Shown one piece after another: positions 33,704 through 36,360 of a stretch of DNA of 36,360 nt (positions are counted from its first letter, which is position 1; each line of letters starts with the position of its first letter). Under the pieces are notes generated by a model. The model saw only the letters and a program-made list of their open reading frames with translations. It did no database searches and was not told the DNA's origin. The position numbers and the translations under genes are program-made. The DNA is taken from contig JAGHSK010000052.1 in NCBI GenBank assembly GCA_018065895.1, positions 1 through 36,360 on the forward strand, given 5' to 3'. This DNA is from Candidatus Cacconaster equi. GTDB lineage: Bacteria > Bacteroidota > Bacteroidia > Bacteroidales > UBA932.

Positions 33704-35473
33704 ATGAAGAAAATACTTTATGCAATCGCCATTCTTATGGCTGTCAGCTGCAACAAGGCCGCTGACACCGTTGTTTTCGGAACAATCCGCACTGCGGAGG
33801 AAGACAATCCTGTAGTTGAAGCAATAGCTGTCAAGGACGGGAAGTTCATTTACGTTGGTGGCAGGGCCGGGGCCGAAGCCTATATTAAAGAAGGTGTCAC
33901 CGAGGTGATTGACCATACCGGGAAAGGTATGGTGATGCCGGGCTGTTTCGATGGCCACGCTCATTATATGATGACGATTTGTCTTGCCAATATGAAGGGT
34001 GGGATACTTTTCGCCCATGAGGACGGCAAGGCTGAAATCCTGAAGAAAGTCGATACTGCAACTCTTGAGGCTGCCAATGCAGGGAAGCATTGTCTGATGG
34101 GTTTCGGATGGGATTTCTACTCCATAATGATGGCAAGCACTGAAAACAGAATCACCCTGGCTGAATTGGATTCAGTTTCGCACGGTGTATCTGTCGCCCT
34201 TTTTGACTCCGGAGGACATAATATGTTCTGCAATACAGAGTGTTTCCGCCGCTGTGGCATCATCGACGGCAAAGGGAACGTACTCATAAGCAAAATAGAT
34301 GGCGGCCGGCTTGAACTTGATGAAAAGGGATTTCCCACGGGATTCATCGATGAACGCGTGACAGGTTATCCTATGCGTATGGGAGGTCTTGTCCCTGATG
34401 AAATCATAGATGATGAAGTTGCAAGCACCGCCCTTGAAAAATCTCAGGAACTGCTGCTCTCCACCGGCTATGTGTCATATATGGAAGGTTGGTCCAATGC
34501 ATATCACCCAACCAAGTTCTATGAAGTTGCCAACCGCTTCGACAAGGAGGGCAGGCTCAATATGCTTCTATCAATGACATACGAGGTCGAACCATGGCAG
34601 AAGGATATGAGCAGTCAGATTGACTGTCTTGTGTCTTTGAATGAAAAATATGGGACAGCTCACGTGCGGCCTCAGTACTTGAAGGTGTTTATGGACGGTG
34701 TTGTGGAAGCCACTACCGGCTCAATGTTCAAACCGTACAAAAATGAAATTGTCTACAATAGCCATTGGTCTGTCGACCATCTTGCCGACGTCACCCGCGA
34801 GTGCAATGCGAAAGGCATAACCGTCCACACCCACACTATGGGGGACAAAGCCATTGCCGAGACCACTGACGCCTACATCAAGGGCGGCGACGGGAGGCAT
34901 CGCAACTGTCTCGTGCACTTACGCAATGTGCGAGAGGAGGATTTCCAGCGCTTTGCTGAAAACAACATCGCCTGCACTGCCGGTATGACCTGGCACGTTA
35001 CGGATGAACTGACACTGGCGGTATTGCCTGACTATGTAGATGAGGATTATGTACTGCCCGGATATCCCATCAAGTCTTTCTTCGATGCCGGAGTCAAGGT
35101 TTCAAGTCATACCGATTACCCTGCGAACGGGACCTGCCCCCAGGATCCTTTCGGAATAATGGAGGTTGCCGTCACCGGACAGATGATTTATCCTTATACA
35201 GGTAAACCGACCCCGGTATTCGACACGGAAGAACTCATCACATTGGAACAGGCGCTGCAGGCTCTCACCATCAACGGTGCATGGCAGCTGGGCTTGGAGA
35301 ACGAGCGCGGCAGCATCAAGGTGGGTAAATATGCGGACTTTGTCCTTGCCGATCAGAATGTGTTCGATTGCCCGGTGACAGACATCCACAAGACGAAAGT
35401 CGTCTCTACCTGGTTTGAAGGGAAGAAAGTATATCAGGCTCCCACGATGCTCCTGACAGATGGAGGCCGGTGA
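33704..35473 (+). CDS. Amidohydrolase-3 family lipoprotein
   Basis: The 589-residue protein is a metal-dependent hydrolase of the YtcJ-like amidohydrolase-3 group. It has a small N-terminal beta-sandwich (VVFGTIRTAEEDN...), the metal-binding MPGCFDGHAHYM (HxH), a central Lys/His region (QYLKVFMDGVVEATTG, HTHTMGD) and the Asp in SHTDYPANG, then the C-terminal GKYADFVLADQNVF. The ATG at 33704 gives a lipoprotein signal with Cys16 (MAVSC), so I prefer it to an upstream in-frame ATG at 33650, which would bury the signal. Substrates of this family range from formamides to cyclic amides and cannot be predicted. The downstream small gene overlaps it by 14 nt. Confidence 0.87.
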   Translation: MKKILYAIAILMAVSCNKAADTVVFGTIRTAEEDNPVVEAIAVKDGKFIYVGGRAGAEAYIKEGVTEVIDHTGKGMVMPGCFDGHAHYMMTICLANMKGGILFAHEDGKAEILKKVDTATLEAANAGKHCLMGFGWDFYSIMMASTENRITLAELDSVSHGVSVALFDSGGHNMFCNTECFRRCGIIDGKGNVLISKIDGGRLELDEKGFPTGFIDERVTGYPMRMGGLVPDEIIDDEVASTALEKSQELLLSTGYVSYMEGWSNAYHPTKFYEVANRFDKEGRLNMLLSMTYEVEPWQKDMSSQIDCLVSLNEKYGTAHVRPQYLKVFMDGVVEATTGSMFKPYKNEIVYNSHWSVDHLADVTRECNAKGITVHTHTMGDKAIAETTDAYIKGGDGRHRNCLVHLRNVREEDFQRFAENNIACTAGMTWHVTDELTLAVLPDYVDEDYVLPGYPIKSFFDAGVKVSSHTDYPANGTCPQDPFGIMEVAVTGQMIYPYTGKPTPVFDTEELITLEQALQALTINGAWQLGLENERGSIKVGKYADFVLADQNVFDCPVTDIHKTKVVSTWFEGKKVYQAPTMLLTDGGR

Positions 35474-35804
35474 CTTTCGGCTGCAGCGCGGTCAGGAATG
35501 GGAACTTCTCAAGAAAGTGCAGTATACCCGGACATACAAGGAGTCAACCGAGCCTTTCTGGTACTCAGAGCACATTGACGGCGTGCCGGGCGGCGATATT
35601 ATCTGGACAAAGGAGCAACTCCTGGCGCAGCCTGAAATCCGGAAAATGCTTGATGCATACAGGGTGTATGAGCAGACCGGCGAGTACAACTCTGAAGACG
35701 GAATGTGGTTCACCGCGCACAACAGCACTTATGACATCGCGCACAGAGCCCTTTGGGTAACGGCACGCGAGAAATACGAAAATCATTACGAATTCAGACT
35801 GTAA
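35460..35804 (+). CDS. Small protein of unknown function coupled to the amidohydrolase
   Basis: I do not recognise this 114-residue protein. It has no signal peptide or membrane segment and is rich in Trp, Tyr and acidic residues (EPFWYSEHIDGVPGGDIIW, GMWFTAHNSTYDIAHRALWVTAREKYENHYEF). The ATG at 35460 overlaps the amidohydrolase stop by 14 nt, which indicates translational coupling and a shared function. A conserved-looking His/Trp/Asp pattern in the second half could bind a ligand, but this is speculative. Codon use is similar to the neighbours, so it is likely a real gene. Confidence 0.6.
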   Translation: MEAGDFRLQRGQEWELLKKVQYTRTYKESTEPFWYSEHIDGVPGGDIIWTKEQLLAQPEIRKMLDAYRVYEQTGEYNSEDGMWFTAHNSTYDIAHRALWVTAREKYENHYEFRL

Positions 35805-35888
35805 ACAATAAAACGAATGATTAGCGGAGAGGAATCTTCGCAAGCGGAGACAGTCCGGTATTGTAGCGGGCTTTTAACTCCGGTATAT

Positions 35889-35929
35889 TAAAAAAGGCTT
35901 GATACAAGCGGCTGCTTGATATCAAACCT
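35889..35929 (-). terminator. Rho-independent terminator for a minus-strand transcript
   Basis: The stem AGGCTTGATACAAGC (35895-35909) pairs with GCTTGATATCAAACCT (35914-35929) with one mismatch and one bulge around the loop GGCT. On the minus strand the stem is followed by CCTTTTTTAAT, a standard terminator. It lies 314 nt beyond the stop of the partial gene at the right edge. On the plus strand the tail is poor in T. Confidence 0.65.
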
Positions 35930-35940
35930 TTGATGATTTT

Positions 35941-36020
35941 GTCAATCTTCGAAAATTGACCTTTGGTGCCCGGGACGGGAGCACTTCTGTATATTGATAA
36001 TCAATCGATTAGTATATTTG
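35941..36020. promoter_or_regulatory. Cluster of palindromes with a promoter-like box
   Basis: GTCAAT and ATTGAC pair at 35941-35960 around a TTCGAA core. ATTGATAATCAAT (35993-36005) is a perfect 13-nt palindrome overlapping AATCGATT (36003-36010). TATATTTG (36013-36020) follows and matches the plus-strand -7 element, but no plus-strand gene starts soon after. This may be an operator region or a promoter of a small RNA. I see no gene between 35805 and 36242. Confidence 0.35.
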
Positions 36021-36086
36021 CATGCTATTATGCAAGCTCTATGCGGGCTATTAGGTGAAGTGGAAGTTCATTTTGGTAGAATAATT

Positions 36087-36153
36087 GGGACAGTTGTCCC
36101 GGCAGGACAGACAGGACAGGTGGGACAATGAGCCGAATGGGACACTTGGGACA
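36087..36153 (+). repeat. 9-nt periodic GGGACA tandem repeat
   Basis: GGGACA or AGGACA occurs at 36087, 36104, 36113, 36122, 36139 and 36148, with the inverse TGTCCC at 36095. Most steps are 9 nt, with one of 17. The first pair forms the palindrome GGGACAGTTGTCCC. The remaining three bases of each unit vary. The ORF running across it is an artefact of the repeat. Confidence 0.8.
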
Positions 36154-36184
36154 GATGATAGCATGAGTATTTTCATGCCCAAAG

Positions 36185-36248
36185 GGGTAGCACGCCATAC
36201 TGCACCTTATGTAAATGTTTGCATAAGGTGCAAATGTGCGTGCTACCC
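36185..36248. repeat. Two-tier hairpin over the stop of the partial gene
   Basis: GGGTAGCACGC (36185-36195) pairs perfectly with GCGTGCTACCC (36238-36248). Inside, GCACCTTATG (36202-36211) pairs with CATAAGGTGC (36222-36231), and the stem can extend through AAA/TTT. The two tiers are separated by a symmetric 6x6 unpaired region (CATACT / AAATGT). No T run follows on either strand. The minus-strand stop codon lies inside the outer stem. Confidence 0.85.
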
Positions 36249-36360
36249 TAGAAGACCTGTCAGCTTGTCGTAATATTGCTTGCTTACTGGCACTGCTTCA
36301 ATATCTGGAATGTTCATTTCCGCAACAATGAATCCCTGTGGGTCCTTCCGTAAAACACTG
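36243..36360 (-). CDS. 3' end of an unidentified protein, continues beyond the window
   Basis: The minus strand is open from the right edge to TAG at 36243-36245 and encodes 38 C-terminal residues with normal composition (KDPQGFIVAEMNIPDIEA, VSKQYYDKLTGLLG). Too little is visible to assign a family. It is supported by ordinary amino-acid usage and by a minus-strand terminator 314 nt downstream. The stop codon is embedded in a strong hairpin. Confidence 0.5.
   Translation of the reverse strand, partial: SVLRKDPQGFIVAEMNIPDIEAVPVSKQYYDKLTGLLG

Noticed and set aside
36087-36153. Plasmid-type iteron origin
   Set aside because: No replication initiator gene, DnaA box or AT-rich unwinding region is seen. 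The periodicity alone is not enough.
36185-36248. Integron attC site
   Set aside because: The two-tier hairpin recalls attC, but the GTT/AAC core sites and extrahelical-base pattern are not present, and no integrase is visible in the window.
36085-36273. Plus-strand ORF at the right edge
   Set aside because: It reads through the 9-nt repeat and the long hairpin, gives an Arg/Asp/Gln repeat then Cys-rich residues, and opposes a better minus-strand frame.

Overview
The window looks like a chromosomal segment of a Bacteroidales bacterium (Bacteroidota). Several independent signs agree. Start regions carry the Bacteroidota promoter -7 element TAnnTTTG, in places with a TTTG -33 element. Shine-Dalgarno sequences are mostly absent outside the ribosomal genes. 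The gene content includes a TonB-dependent receptor with a DUF4249 lipoprotein, a PCMD-type secreted protein, a DPP5-type S9 peptidase and a RhuM-family gene. The genus cannot be fixed from the sequence; an uncultured gut lineage is possible.

Layout. (1) 1-3783: the S10 ribosomal operon, rplC (5' end outside) - rplD - rplW - rplB - rpsS - rplV - rpsC, closed by a strong terminator directly after rpsC. The usual rplP-rpmC-rpsQ continuation is absent. (2) 3799-9740, minus strand: a compact operon of a beta-lactamase-fold serine hydrolase, aroB, an aroD-aroA fusion, aroC and a lipoprotein. It covers four steps of the shikimate pathway. (3) 9816-13878, plus strand: a small secreted protein, a patatin/beta-barrel (type Vd-like) protein and a PCMD-like protein. 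(4) 13866-14488: tRNA-Leu(CAA) with its own promoter and terminator, then free-methionine-(R)-sulfoxide reductase. (5) 14527-19422: two tandem S9 serine peptidases. (6) 19438-20101: a HAD phosphatase on the minus strand. (7) 20110-25846: an operon of group B [FeFe]-hydrogenase, Xaa-Pro aminopeptidase, C1B aminopeptidase and a MATE transporter. (8) 25873-28117: a degraded, repeat-rich island with an orphan winged-helix ORF, two direct copies of a 182-nt repeat holding palindromic units, a truncated rhuM, a structured non-coding stretch and a truncated outer-membrane protein gene. (9) 27969-33569, minus strand: a five-gene operon of flippase-like membrane protein, TonB-dependent receptor, DUF4249 lipoprotein and two short-chain dehydrogenases. 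(10) 33704-35804: an amidohydrolase lipoprotein coupled to a small orphan protein. (11) 35805-36360: a palindrome-dense intergenic region with a 9-nt periodic repeat and a two-tier hairpin, then the 3' end of an unidentified minus-strand gene.

How the genes work together: the S10 genes build the ribosome. The aro operon makes the aromatic precursor chorismate, though aroE, aroK and DAHP synthase are elsewhere. The peptidases in regions 5 and 7 suggest growth on peptides: envelope S9 and C1B enzymes plus an M24 proline peptidase. The TonB receptor operon points to uptake of an unknown ligand with attached redox and membrane functions. No complete mobile element, CRISPR array or recognisable defence system is present. 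The least explained parts are the repeat island (26144-27630) and the right-edge intergenic region (35889-36248).
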